From contig JALDNG010000041.1 in the NCBI GenBank assembly GCA_024349245.1, forward strand, positions 3,124,501-3,188,500: a DNA stretch of 64,000 bases, read 5' to 3'. The stretch is from Neodontobutis hainanensis (lineage: Eukaryota; Chordata; Actinopteri; Gobiiformes; Odontobutidae). A program made the translations under genes and the position numbers. Shown here in pieces: positions 25,801 to 37,245 of the stretch (position 1 is the stretch's first letter; each line of letters begins with the position of its first letter). Under the pieces are notes generated by a model. The model saw only the letters and a program-made list of their open reading frames with translations. It was not told where the DNA came from and searched no databases.

Positions 25801-28198
25801 TTATTTCATTTATTTGATTGGACAGTGCATGTTGATGAACATACACGACACACAGCAATATGAATGTAAACATGCCAGATTGTAGCCTTAGGCTACAACC
25901 TTTTCACACATTCATACACCAGAGCTGAGTCACTGGAGGCAAGGAGGGTTAAGTGTCTTGCCAAAACATCAGTATGAACTGTGGAGAGAGCGGGAATCGA
26001 ACTGTCAACATTCTGGCTATAGGACAACCACTACACCACGGAGCCAGGGACAAGACCATGATTGAAGCTCAGCTCCTTCTTCACCACGACAGACCAGTGC
26101 AGAAGCTGCACTTTTTTTTCACTTTCCTAACAAACCATTTCAGGGTTTTTTTTTTCCAAATGTATTATTTATACTGTATTACAGGCTGATGAGAGCTAAT
26201 AAAACTTAGGTTTAGCCCAATGGTGTCCCTCAACAAGTTTAGAAAAATAATAATGAAAACATTGCTTATATTTACCTTGCATAATCGATCGGTGTCTTTC
26301 CACTAGAGTCCAAAGCACCAGGATCTGCGCCATACACGGCCAACAGTTCTGCTTGTAATATCTGACCAGCTTTTGCTGCTATGTGTAGGGGGGTGTTTCC
26401 TTTTTCCTACAGGTCAAAAAAATTGCCTTGTACTTATTGTGTAAAATTTAAGATATACATTTCTTGATGATTTTAGTCCTTGTACTTACTGGATGGAAGA
26501 AATTGGACTGTGCTCCCAAAGACAAGAGTCTCAGGCATGTCTCCAGATTTCCAGTCCGAACACTTGAATGGAGTTGCTGCAGCGACAGTTATTTTAGTTT
26601 AATATAAAAGACAAAATGGCAACATATCAACACAGAAATCAAGGAGTAATAAAGTTATAAAAAAAATTATGTTTTTGAAAAGGAAAACCTGACATAAATT
26701 CACTACAAAGATTTTACAATGTCACATTTTCTTATTTGCATTATGTGCAACTTTCCCAACCAGCAATATACCTTGCTGAGATCTTTTGCTGTTACACTGT
26801 CATCCTCCCGACAAGGCATCCGATGAACATAAGCCAACATCTGATATTTGGCCTTGATAAAGTCGGTCTTGTTTGGGCTGTAAACAACAAATACTGTTTT
26901 AACTGGGCATCCACTTTCTATGCTGACAGACTCTCTTTGTGATGGGGTTGTACCACATGACTGCACAGAACATGTTGAAACAGTTTTGCTCAACTTTCCT
27001 TGTCTTTTTTACCTCATTTGGTTAAACATTAGATTGAAAAGAACTTGAGTAACTGGTTGCTCTTTTGAGTGACGTTTGTGGTTCAGTACCCAAATACCGG
27101 TAACTGACCCTGATACTATAAAAATCAATAATGCAAATAATGTTCAAAATCAAGATTCTAACAAACATGCGTTTTTCTGCACTGACATTTCAACATTATA
27201 CAGATGACAGCACTTACTGAACTCTGTCTTGAGGGTTGGCTTTGCGCTTTCCACTGGCTGATGAGGAAGGGTCCAAAAGAGTGTGCTCCCAGATGGAGTT
27301 AGCCCCATTACCGTACAGTGTCTGCACCATCTAAATTATTTAAGAAAAAACAAATATGTGCTGATGCCAAGTTCAAATCATAATTATTCACGTCCATTGA
27401 TATTTAGTGTATTATTTGAACCATTCACATAATCGATAACACCACCATAAGGGAAACGCTTGTTGTACAGCCACTGAGAAGGCTAATTAGTTTATTAGGT
27501 ATTGTGTTGATTCCTAACCTGTAACTGAGAAGGGGGCCATGAGGAATGAGTCAGATGTCGGACTTGGGAGCTGTGTCGTCCCAAACCTCGATGGATGCTG
27601 CAGCACTCATCACAAATCAGCACACCTCTATTAACAGAGGCCCAGCGAGGCTCTGCAATTCAGATGCACACATTACTTTACATATGCTATGCACACAGCC
27701 CACTATAGATAAGCACTTTACGAGTCGCAGCTAGGCTAATCTAACCAGAAAACATCCGCTATCCGTCTGGCAGCAACAGATGATAACGGATGTTAAAATT
27801 AAGAAATCACGCAACACCAATCAATTTAAGATTACATTAATTATTGGTAGATGTTAGATTTTGCTGGCTATATAAGATGCCTTCGCGAATATTCCATGCA
27901 TGAATTCCGTGCATGAATAAAAACCATTAACATCATTGAAAGGAAACTTAATTACACAACCCAAGCAAAGGAATCGACATTTTCTACAAATATCTCACTG
28001 GTTATCACAACAACCGCACATAACCACCCGTACTTTATTCAAATTAGACGCTTCACGACTCTTGATATTGTTACCGCTTTGCTAATTGGACGCTAAGTTT
28101 AAGTCAGGGCTAGTCGTTAGCTCGGCAGCTAACGTTAGCATCCTACCCAGAGCACTGCAGTCAGCGCAGACCTCTCTGCTTCTCAGTCGCTTTGACAT
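19814..28198 (-). CDS. git2: ARF GTPase-activating protein GIT2, spliced
   Basis: Nineteen coding exons on the minus strand, 706 residues. From the start: 28147-28198, 27519-27652, 27218-27330, 26772-26877, 26490-26576, 26276-26406, 25090-25184, 24967-25012, 24701-24749, 24532-24604, 24345-24442, 24138-24249, 23817-23968, 23587-23739, 22631-22840, 21784-21866, 21488-21640, 20268-20331, 19814-20023. The ArfGAP zinc finger is C11-x2-C14-x16-C31-x2-C34, with the catalytic-type Arg39 in SIHRGLGRH. Ankyrin repeats span about 132-240 and the Spa-homology region about 255-365. A leucine-rich coiled coil runs about 425-490, and the paxillin-binding C-terminus ends QLVTVTTKENSN. GIT proteins scaffold PIX/PAK and paxillin at focal adhesions and inactivate Arf GTPases. 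Intron 11 has a GC donor and exon 17 a TAGTAG tandem acceptor. GIT2 rather than GIT1 is supported by the GLTP linkage. Confidence 0.96.
22901..22922. repeat. (AAT)n microsatellite in GIT2 intron 14
   Basis: Run of seven AAT trinucleotides just upstream, in GIT2 sense, of exon 15. Confidence 0.9.
23150..23177. repeat. (TA)n microsatellite in GIT2 intron 14
   Basis: About 13 TA dinucleotides in the intron between exons 14 and 15. Confidence 0.9.
23400..23520. repeat. Fold-back fragment of a Penelope-associated repeat
   Basis: The left half matches, inverted, the segment near 58470-58505 (AATTCCAAGAGACTTTATC). The right half resembles, in direct orientation, the segment near 58545-58580 (CTTCAAGATG-CTGGAT). 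Between them is a perfect palindrome: a 10-bp stem at 23463-23472 and 23477-23486 with a 4-base loop. The fragment lies in GIT2 intron 14 and is likely the residue of an inverted insertion. Confidence 0.5.
25517..25787 (-). mobile_element. RTE-like LINE 3' end fragment
   Basis: Minus-strand translation gives a degenerate C-terminus of a non-LTR reverse transcriptase of the kind common in fish: FLHRVAGRSIRARVRSS, then SQLRWLGHLFWMSPG, VFRACPTGRRP and RTRWRDY. These match the usual order of the C-terminal part of fish RTE-type elements. It is 5' truncated and abuts an ATT repeat at 25788-25800. It sits in GIT2 intron 6, in the same orientation as the gene. Confidence 0.7.
25810..26047 (-). mobile_element. 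tRNA-derived SINE in GIT2 intron 6
   Basis: On the minus strand, 26047 down to about 25985 reads as a tRNA-like head. A box A-like TGGTGTAGTGGTT is followed about 35 bases later by a box B-like GTTCGATTCCCGCT. The tail (25810-25980) is a sequence often seen in fish repeats. There is no clover-leaf intact enough for a functional tRNA gene. Confidence 0.65.
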
Positions 28199-29208
28199 CT
28201 CTTTGGTAGAAATGCCCACGTCACAGACAAGACAGCTGGCTTATTTGGCAGGCGAGGTACACAATTAAAATGGGATTGCCCGCTCAGTTTTTCAGTATTT
28301 CCAAAGCAGCTGGGTCGAGTGCCCTGCCTGCTGTTAGACAAAGCCGTATCCCGCAACCGATACCGCCTCCTCGGTGGCTCCTAGCTTCCTTCCTTGTTTT
28401 CTTCCTACGTAATCGAGCCTGTATTACACTTAAGCCAATCAGCAAAGATGTTAAGGTAGGCTTATTGTAATGATGTTGACAAGTTGTGTAGGCTATTATA
28501 TGTCCCATTATCTTTTTTTTTCATATATAGAAAAAAAAGAAAAAAAAAGAACTATTATTTAACTACACAGCCTACTTTATGTTAAAGTAACACTATGACA
28601 CTTTTCAGGAATTGTGCCATCTAATGTAGTAGGCTACACAGCTGCAGCTGCCAACACATTGGGACTGATGTGGGTCTTAATATCTTAGTCTGAACCCCTT
28701 CTGCCTGGTGTATGAATGTGTGTAGGCTATTTGTTATAGAAAAATGGTATTTATTTACCATGTAACTTTGAGGGGATCACCAACCAGATTTCATGCACCC
28801 TCAAATTGAATGGATGATACATACCCAATATTTTTTTAAGTTTAAAGTTATTACAATGGGTATGTAGGCTACTGTCGGTTTCAAGGATATCATTTGTGTG
28901 GCAGTTCTGCTTTTCTTGGTAAAAATATTATTATAATTTTTAATTTAATTTTTTCACATAAAGCGTTATTTTATACAGGTCACGTGTGTTTGTGTGGTAA
29001 GAAATGAAGAACATGTGTGCAGCCTGCGTGGTGTCAGAGCTCACTGAACGCTACTGTTACTTTAAAGGGGAGTTGGTGCACGCGGAGGTAGCAGAAGGTT
29101 TCATTTGGTCTCCAAGTACAGCTCGTACACATCTCAGAACCCTTCTGCTGTCGCTTTCATCACATTTATCTGCGTATACAGCTGTTGTGTTTTCCACCGC
29201 CTGTAGCA
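28199..29208. promoter_or_regulatory. Divergent interval between GIT2 and SGSM1
   Basis: GIT2 runs left and SGSM1 right from here, about 1.0 kb apart. The GIT2 side (28199-28400) is GC-richer and contains the GIT2 5' untranslated region, with an AAGACAGCTGG stretch near 28228. The middle is AT-rich with A/T runs at 28510-28550. The SGSM1 side (28980-29208) is GC-rich again and probably holds its start region. No individual promoter element can be assigned with confidence. Confidence 0.45.
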
Positions 29209-32200
29209 ATGGGAGGTATGACCGACGTTTTGATTATTTATTTTTTCGTGTCGTGAGCTTGGCATCAGTCATTTCTCGCAGAGCATATAATCTTGCTTGT
29301 TCATAATGTTTTCTCTGGTGACAGAGGCCGAGACGCGCCAGAAATTACTGCGCAATGTGAAGAAAGAGGTTGGTTGTGTTTTAATTGTGCGCTCTCCTTC
29401 ATCTTTATGTTTAGGGAGGCTGTTTATAGCAGCTGGACTTTGCATGAGTGTGTATGTGAGGGCATGGCTTTTTGCGTTGAGTCACACACACAGCCTGAGT
29501 ACGATGAAAATAATCGTTTATTACAATTAAACAAAAGTGTAGTATAAAGATGTTGCAGACGGTTGTACACCGGTGTTTCTGTCTGGTGCTGTTGTAAGAT
29601 GATGACGATGACGGGGATGCTGACGAAAATGGTGCTGATGATGGTAGTGGTGATGATAGAGATGATAATGAGCCTATGATTATTCTATCTCATCTAGATG
29701 GCTCTTTTATTTGTTTTTAGTTTTTTCACAAGACCTAAGCATTGTTGGAACGGCATGCATCTTTCTCTGTAACATTTGCCCAGTTCACCATCTTGATCAA
29801 AACTTCATTGTGTGACCTTGGAAACACTGGTGTCATCGCTGTCATTTTAGTTTCTAAATCTAAAGCAAAGTCTAATATTAAATTCAGGGTTGGACCTGTA
29901 AAAACTGCTCAGTGTCTGCGTGAGCCCCCTAGGGAGGGAATAGAGGGATGGTTTATTCATTACTTAAATGGCTGGGTACTTCTAGGCTCATCTTGTTTGT
30001 GCTCCCCCTCACCTGTGACTCACCACCTGAGCAACATCCATAAGTCCTGAAAGCAATTCCTAAAGAAACAAGGGGGCATTACACAGACCTATATTTGTTT
30101 ACAGCTCCAATCAAAGGTGGTATTTATTTAGTGCAGTTAAGTTTGGAAAACACAAATAATTACATGGTAAATACCTGCACATTATAAGGCTTAAGGAAAC
30201 AATAAGACAAGATTAAACAATAGAAGATTTCACAGCTCATGCCGCTGTGTTTATTTTGGTTTTCAACGGCACGCTGCAAACATTGCCTGTATAATTGGCA
30301 TCAGTCTGTCTTGCGTGGACACAGTACTTTTATCATGTAGGCTACCATAAGGGTCAGACGATTAATTACTTTAAAAGTTACCAGTGAAATGTGAAAATCA
30401 AGCCGAAAGACCAGTTATACAATTTCTCTTTTAGTGTAGGTTTTGCTGTTACATTTTACACAGTATGTCATTTCAGAAAATGGCTGCATGAATATTGATG
30501 TTTCTGGGCCATTGGATTGTAAGGACAACAAAGAGTAAGACAAATGTCCTTTTCATGTGACAGTTTTTTCCTCACATTTTTATTTTATTTTAGGTAAAAC
30601 AAATTATGGAAGAAGCAGTGACAAGAAAATTTGTGCATGCAGACAGCAGCCACATCATATCATTCTGTGGTAAATATTATTACTTAATCAATTATTCAAG
30701 TAGCATGTTGTTATGGGGTTATTTCATGAAAGAATGATAATGAAGTTTTGCGATCTTTAAGATGTTTAAATTTATCACATGTACATTGCAAGTAGCAGTC
30801 TTAAAGTTATGCACATGCACTATTGGGCATTAATATAGTATACTAAGTCCCAAGTACATGCCATGTCCCAGTGTCTAGCTGTATTGGTGATATATTTTTG
30901 TCACAGAGTAGATCACTCTGTGCCAAGCCCTCTCACCTCCTACAACTTCAAGCTCTGCATCTGTACAGCCCTAGAAATAGCTTTCTGAAACATATTTATT
31001 TATTTTCCAACCTTTTCAATCTAAGGAAGATGCATCCATACATGGGTATGTATGTATATTTATAAAAGAAACCCAACACGTTTCAAAGGTGTTTAAAATA
31101 ACAAGGAATCAGATGTGTGTGATTCACATCCAACATATCCTAGCAACAAGAGACACCATGGGATTGTTCTATTTCTGCTTGTACCACCTGTGCATAGGAC
31201 ATACCTATTTTACACAAAAGGCCAGAGACTTTTCTGATATGACAAATACACATTTAAGGGAAAATGGTAGTGTAAAATACCATTTTGAATGGAATATATT
31301 TTGTGTTTGTGGCTGCTTCTGTGCAGCTATAGTGGAGGCCTGTTTGCTACATGGACTGAAACGCCGTATTGCTGGTCTGCTGTGCAGCAATAAGGTTGCA
31401 GCACTATTCATGAAGGTGGCAAAAAACTTTTCACCTGCCGAACAACTTTGCCAAAAGGTCCAGGAGTTGGAACAACTTATTGAAAACAGGTGAAGGCACT
31501 CATTATCTACTATGTTTGTTTGTGTCTAGTGTTATACTGGTAGCTTTCCAAACCATTGTCATACATCATGACAAACTATACAGGCATCTAACCTGTTTGA
31601 CTCTTTAGCAAGCAGAACTGTTCTTCTCTGAGTAATGACCGCAGCCGCCAAGCCAAGATTGGCAACCTTCCTCCCCAGGCATTGAAAAATCTGTGGATTC
31701 GAACTGCACTGATGGAGAAACTCTTAGACAAAATTGTCCTGTACTTGGTAGAGAATTGCAGGTATTGTTGTTAATCTTTGTATTCAATATTTAAAAAAAC
31801 TAATAGTTTTTTTTTACAAATAGAGATTATATAACTAAAAATCAACTTCACATTTCATCGGTTATATTTTTGTTACGTGATGTTTTCTGCAGTACTTACT
31901 ATGAGAAAGAAGCCATGTTGATGGATCCCGTAGATGGACCAATTCTTGCATCACTACTGGGTAGGCATAACTCTTATTTTAGACACTGTTCTGTTTGTGG
32001 CCTGTAAATAGGGATTTCTGCCCAGCTTTAATTTTCCTAAATTAGTTGATTGATTATTTGATAGTTGGGCCTTGTGCTTTGGAGTACACCAAAGTGAAAA
32101 CAGCAGATCATTTCTGGACAGACCCCTCTGCTGATGAGCTTGTGCAGCGTCATCGTATTCATGGTGGCCATTGTCGTCAGGACTCACCTTCAAGACGACC

Positions 32201-35200
32201 AGCTCTGGTATAACAGGCTATGCTATGATGTCAAACAAATATAACATACTGTTAATGGATGGTCTTCTTAATATAAAATATGTTGAACTGATTTGATGCT
32301 GGATTAGATCCAGAAAAGGCAGTCCAGTGGAAGCATGGATGATCGGCCTCTTACCTGGGTTAGAGAGTATGTGGAATCACTCCATCAAAACTCCAGAGCC
32401 ATTCTGCTTTTTGGCAAGAACAATGTTCTTGTGCAGCCGGTGTGTGTCCTCTACTTAGTTTTAAATGTTTTAATTTAACTAAGTAGTGAGGTTGCAACTA
32501 GAGTGGTTTTGTCTCTTAATTTTAGAGGGATGACATGGAGGCTATCCCTGGCTACCTTTCTCTACATCAAACTGCTGATCTCATGACACTAAAATGGACA
32601 CCCAATCAGCTGATGAATGGCAACATGGGGGAATTAGACTCAGAGAAAAGGTCAGATTACTTACATCTCATAAAATATAATGATGGTTTTACACGGTTTA
32701 GTTTATCTTTGATATTTTGTCCAGTGTCTACTGGGATTATGCAATGACAATACGTTTGGAGGAGATTGTTTATCTCCACTGTCATCAGCAAGGTACATTA
32801 ACCGCCCTTTTGTTTGTCCAAACATATTGTGTTACTGATCTTAATGCACACTGTGTTCACTTTTCAGTTAACAGTGGGGGAACAATTGTTTTAGTGAGCC
32901 AGGATGGGATACAAAAACCTCCGCTTCACTTCCCTAAAGGAGGTCACATACTCCAGTTTCTCACTTGCCTGGAGACTGGTCTGCTGCCTCATGGACAGCT
33001 CGACCCACCCCTCTGGAACCAGAGAGGAAAGGTCAGTGTGTGCACGTAATATATTTTAACTATAGTGGAGGCTTATTTTTATAGCTGAAGTAATAACAAT
33101 AACTTTCAGCTGCTAAAATAATTATGTCCTTCAATTTACCTTGGACTCAGAAAAAGTGTAATGGTTTTGTATTTGTAGGGAAAGGTCTTTCCCAAACTGC
33201 GAAAGAGGAGTCCACAAGGTTCATGTGACTCTGTATCAGATAAGGAAGATGATGAAGCGACAGATTACGTGTTTAGGATCCTCTTTCCTGGGAATCAATT
33301 AGAATTCAGTAAGTTTATTTAATCTCATTCTACCTCCCTAAACTAATGAAGTGAATAAATAGTAATAAACTTGTATTGTTTGTGGAGCCCATTCAGCATC
33401 CCCTTCTCTGTGTGTCCATTTCACATTCTGTTCAAATCTCATCATTGGAGCCTAATTGTATGTGTCATCAACTTCATCAACTTGGTTTGTTTTCTCCATT
33501 GTATTAAGTTTTCTCTATTATTTAAGAAGATGCACATGTGTATGCATACACTTATAGATGTTTTTTGTTTGCAGTGGCACTTGAGCTGATGGACCAGAGT
33601 GTCAACATGTGGCAACCAACTGAAAGAGAGTCCTCCTGCTCCTCCTGCTCACAGAACGGCTCCTCTGATGGCTCTCTGCCTAATGGCTGTAATCAAGAAA
33701 GGTAAGTATTTCTTAGTGACCTATAAAATTATGTTCTAAGATTTCCAATTAACTGTTTGTCTGATTTCCATTGTTAGAGCTCCAATAAAGCTTCTTTGTG
33801 ACACTATGAAGTACCAGATCATTTCCCGTGCTTTCTATGGATGTGAGTACAACTGATTGTGAAAAAAATTGAAATTGAGAATGAGTTCTAATTGAATTAC
33901 TTCATGTAGTCGTGTCAATACAAAATAACATAGCTGTTTTCTTTTTAGGGCTTGCATACTGCCGTCACCTGTCAACAGTCCGTACACACCTCTCTGCTCT
34001 GGTTAAACCTATTATAGTGGATCCGGATGTGCCAACTGATGCACGGAGAGGTTTGTCCACAGAAGTCTGGGGTACCTTCCTCAAAGACAGCTCGGTAAGA
34101 TTCAGCGTGGATTTTATTGTTAATGTAATTTCAGAGAGAATTATGAAAGAAATGTTTATGCATAGGCCTACGAGGAAAAGGAAATACATCGGCTGGTGTA
34201 CTTTGGTGGAGTGGCTCCATCTCTGCGTAAAGAGGTCTGGCCTTTCCTGTTGGGACACTATCACTTTACAATGACAGAGAAAAGCAGACTAGAGGTATTT
34301 CTGCATGAGGTTTGATTTGATTGTGAAAAACTGTGGTATGCTTCAGTCTTTCAACTCTTTCAGACTGACAATCAGATGAGGACCCTGTACGAGCAGAATA
34401 TGAAGGAGTGGCGAGGATGTGAGGCCATTGTCTGTCAAAAGGAGAGAGAGAAACATGCGGAGGCCCTCGCCAGGTGTTCATCTGGGGCCAGTGTAGAAAG
34501 GAGCCCAGTGCAGCGGGACTCAACCATCAGCACAGATGCAAGTCTCCAACACATGGCATGATAACGATTATGACACAAAATAGATTAAACACCAACTTCA
34601 AAGGTATCTTATTTTTTGTGTATTGCTTTTTCCATTCTAGTCTTCTCTCAGCAGCAGCTCAGATCACCAGACTACTCTGTCTCAGAGTGATTCTAGCAGC
34701 AGTGCACAGGTACTACACTGACTCACACTCTACATACACATACGTGTATGTAGAGTGTGACATAAGTCTGCTAAAACATTTCCCACTTGACCATAGGCTT
34801 ATTTAACTAACTTGTTTTGCTATTTAATATCTGTAACCAAACCTCATAATCTTGTAAATCGCTCACTTGAGTAATGCTCACTTTCTTTGGTTTCCACAGG
34901 TATTTGAATCTGTTGAGACATCAGAACAGGTTAAGCCTGTGCCTACATGTGAAGGACAAGGTAGACAGAGCAGTAGCCCAGATAAGGACATTTCAAATGG
35001 CAGTGGAGAAGTTCCTCAACTTTCACAAGAAGTTGAAGAAACTCAAAAGCCACCTCCAGACTCTGGTTCACTTGCCACTGAGCCAGCTAATGAATCTGCA
35101 AACTCTCAAATGTCAGCCACTGAGGAAGCATCAGCTGAGCTGCCTACCAGTAAATCAGGTGAGGAGAGTGTCACAGAGGACAACATTTCACTGAAAACTA

Positions 35201-37245
35201 AGAGGAGCAATGAAGAATGCCCCATTCAAGACAGTTCAGATAACGTTTCTACAACAAGCAAACTGTCTGAAGCTCAAGATAATGGAAGCACTGAAGAAAA
35301 AGAAATCCTTACATACAACCACTCAACTGATTTAAACGGTGTAGGTACAAATATCAATTTGAGGCTCAATACAGAAACCACAAATGTTCTCAAGTTAGAA
35401 ACAGAGATCCATAATGAATACTTCCAGGCGCCACTACTGGGTCAAACTTTGACATTACAAGCAAAAGCATTCAAAACATTTGTTGCAGAGCCTACATCTG
35501 AAAAAGAAACTAAAACATCAGATGACCCAGTTTCATCACAAATGATCAATGCCTGCTTCCCTGAGTCAAAAAAGAAAGACACTGAACCAGCTGTATCAGA
35601 CTCTGAAACACTTAAAGACAAAGCCGCTGAAATTTTATGTGAGAAACCCGGCTCAAATTCACCTGTCAGACAAGTTCTTAACGCTCTGCAGTCAGCATCC
35701 AGAGGAAGCCTATCATTATCCAGGCAGTCTCCAGACACAGCAGATTCAGACGACTCCCCCTCTGCCCTAGAAATGGAGGACATCCCTGCAGGAATAACAT
35801 GTGTGACTTCACAGGACAACAGAACCAGGCTTTTGGCAGGTCTTGCTGCACCGCCGCTTAAACTGGCTCAGAGGATGAAGGCTGCATCTGAGGAACTTGT
35901 CTTAGATCATATTTTGGACACGCCCTGTAACACCAGTCCTGAAGGCACTGACCTGGGCCTTTCTGAAGAGGAGCCAGAGATGGAGAATGTGCTCTCTGGT
36001 CCTAAGTCTTCAGATGCAAAAGAAGACATGAAACACAATGAATCTTCTGAAGAACAAGCCTATTCAGTAAGTTATTAACAGAGAAAATACAAAGTGGCAA
36101 ACTTCTATAGTTCACATACACTGATGCATTTATCTTTCACATTTACAGCAAGAACAACTGGACATGTATTTAATCAACATACACCGCATTGACAAAGATG
36201 TCCGACGTTGTGACAGAACATACTGGTACTTTACCCCAGAAAACCTAGAGAAGCTTCGAAACATCATGTGCAGGTAAACTGTAGTAATATAGCATTATAA
36301 GGTATTATATGTGATTAAGGTAAAAATCTTTTTTTATTTGCAGCTATGTGTGGCTGCATCTCGATACCGGCTACGTCCAGGGAATGTGTGATCTGCTGGC
36401 CCCTCTTCTTGTTATATTAGATGATGGTCAGTGAGCTTTTTCCAGGAACAATTTTGCTCAACCAGCGTTGTTTTCTCACCTAAATGCAGGTAAAAGGCTT
36501 AATGAATAACTTCAGATGTGATGTGGATTTTTCCAGAGATCATTGCATTTAGCTGTTTCACTGAACTGATGAAACGGATGAACCAGAACTTTCCTCACGG
36601 AGGTGCCATGGACTCCCACTTTGCTAATATGCGCTCTCTTATTCAGGTAAGTAAAAATACTTTCAAACATTTGAGCACCGCCTGCAGTATTATGATGTGT
36701 TGTCCCTGTAACTAGATTCTAGATTCGGAGTTGTTTGAACTAATGCAGCAGAATGGAGACTACACCCACTTCTACTTCTGTTATCGTTGGTTTCTACTAG
36801 ACTTTAAAAGAGGTGATGCAAAATACAGACATTGAGTATTATTTTCAGGGTATGATAATAAATCAAATATCTTTTGGACAGAAATGGTGTACGATGACGT
36901 GTTCTCGGTGTGGGAAACAATCTGGGCAGCCATGCACACATCCTCTGAGCACTTTGTCCTCTTTATTGCTCTGGCCTTTGTTGAGATGTACCGAGACATC
37001 ATCTTAGAGAATAACATGGACTTCACTGACATCATCAAGTTCTTCAACGGTAAGGTTATGTAAGCACAATATACACTACTTGTTAATTCTGGTAGACTAA
37101 ACTATTTAAAAAAGTATATTTTTAATGTAATATATTGCATATATTTGTTTTTTCAGAAATGGCAGAGCGACACAACGTACCCAAGGTCCTGACTATGGCT
37201 CGTGAGTTAGTCCACAAGGTGCAAACGCTTATTGAAAACAAGTAA
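29209..37245 (+). CDS. sgsm1: Small G protein signaling modulator 1 (RUN + TBC), spliced
   Basis: Twenty-five coding exons, 1273 residues: 29209-29215, 29325-29368, 30594-30669, 31327-31489, 31609-31761, 31893-31960, 32065-32207, 32308-32439, 32526-32650, 32725-32792, 32868-33031, 33179-33308, 33575-33701, 33778-33842, 33949-34094, 34166-34294, 34364-34537, 34641-34709, 34900-36066, 36149-36273, 36344-36426, 36537-36646, 36716-36812, 36882-37049, 37157-37245. The RUN domain spans about 25-190. The TBC domain starts near 550, is interrupted by an acidic, Ser-rich linker (about 600-1050), and resumes with the IxxDxxR arginine finger (I1064, D1067, R1070) and the YxQ glutamine finger (Q1104). 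TBC proteins are Rab-GAPs; human SGSM1 is linked to Rap and Rab signalling. The text (e.g. TIRLEEIVYLHCHQQ) favours SGSM1 over SGSM2. Exon 1 carries only 7 coding bases and is the least certain. Intron 17 has a GC donor. Confidence 0.94.
29597..29672. repeat. Degenerate GATGA-rich repeat in SGSM1 intron 2
   Basis: Irregular tandem GATGAT/GACGAT/GATGGT units on the + strand, about 75 bp, flanked by non-repetitive sequence. Confidence 0.75.
34723..34760 (+). repeat. Perfect 17-bp inverted repeat in SGSM1 intron 18
   Basis: Arms TCACACTCTACATACAC (34723-34739) and its exact complement (34744-34760) flank the loop ATAC. It begins 13 bases downstream of the exon 18 donor at 34710 and would form a stable hairpin in the pre-mRNA of a 190-base intron. 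Confidence 0.9.

Noticed and set aside
25985..26047. tRNA gene on the minus strand
   Set aside because: Diverged tRNA-like head of a SINE; no intact clover-leaf.
31089..31493. A 134-residue open frame starting at 31089 as a separate gene
   Set aside because: Its C-terminal half is SGSM1 exon 4; the upstream half is intron read-through before the CTGTGCAG acceptor.
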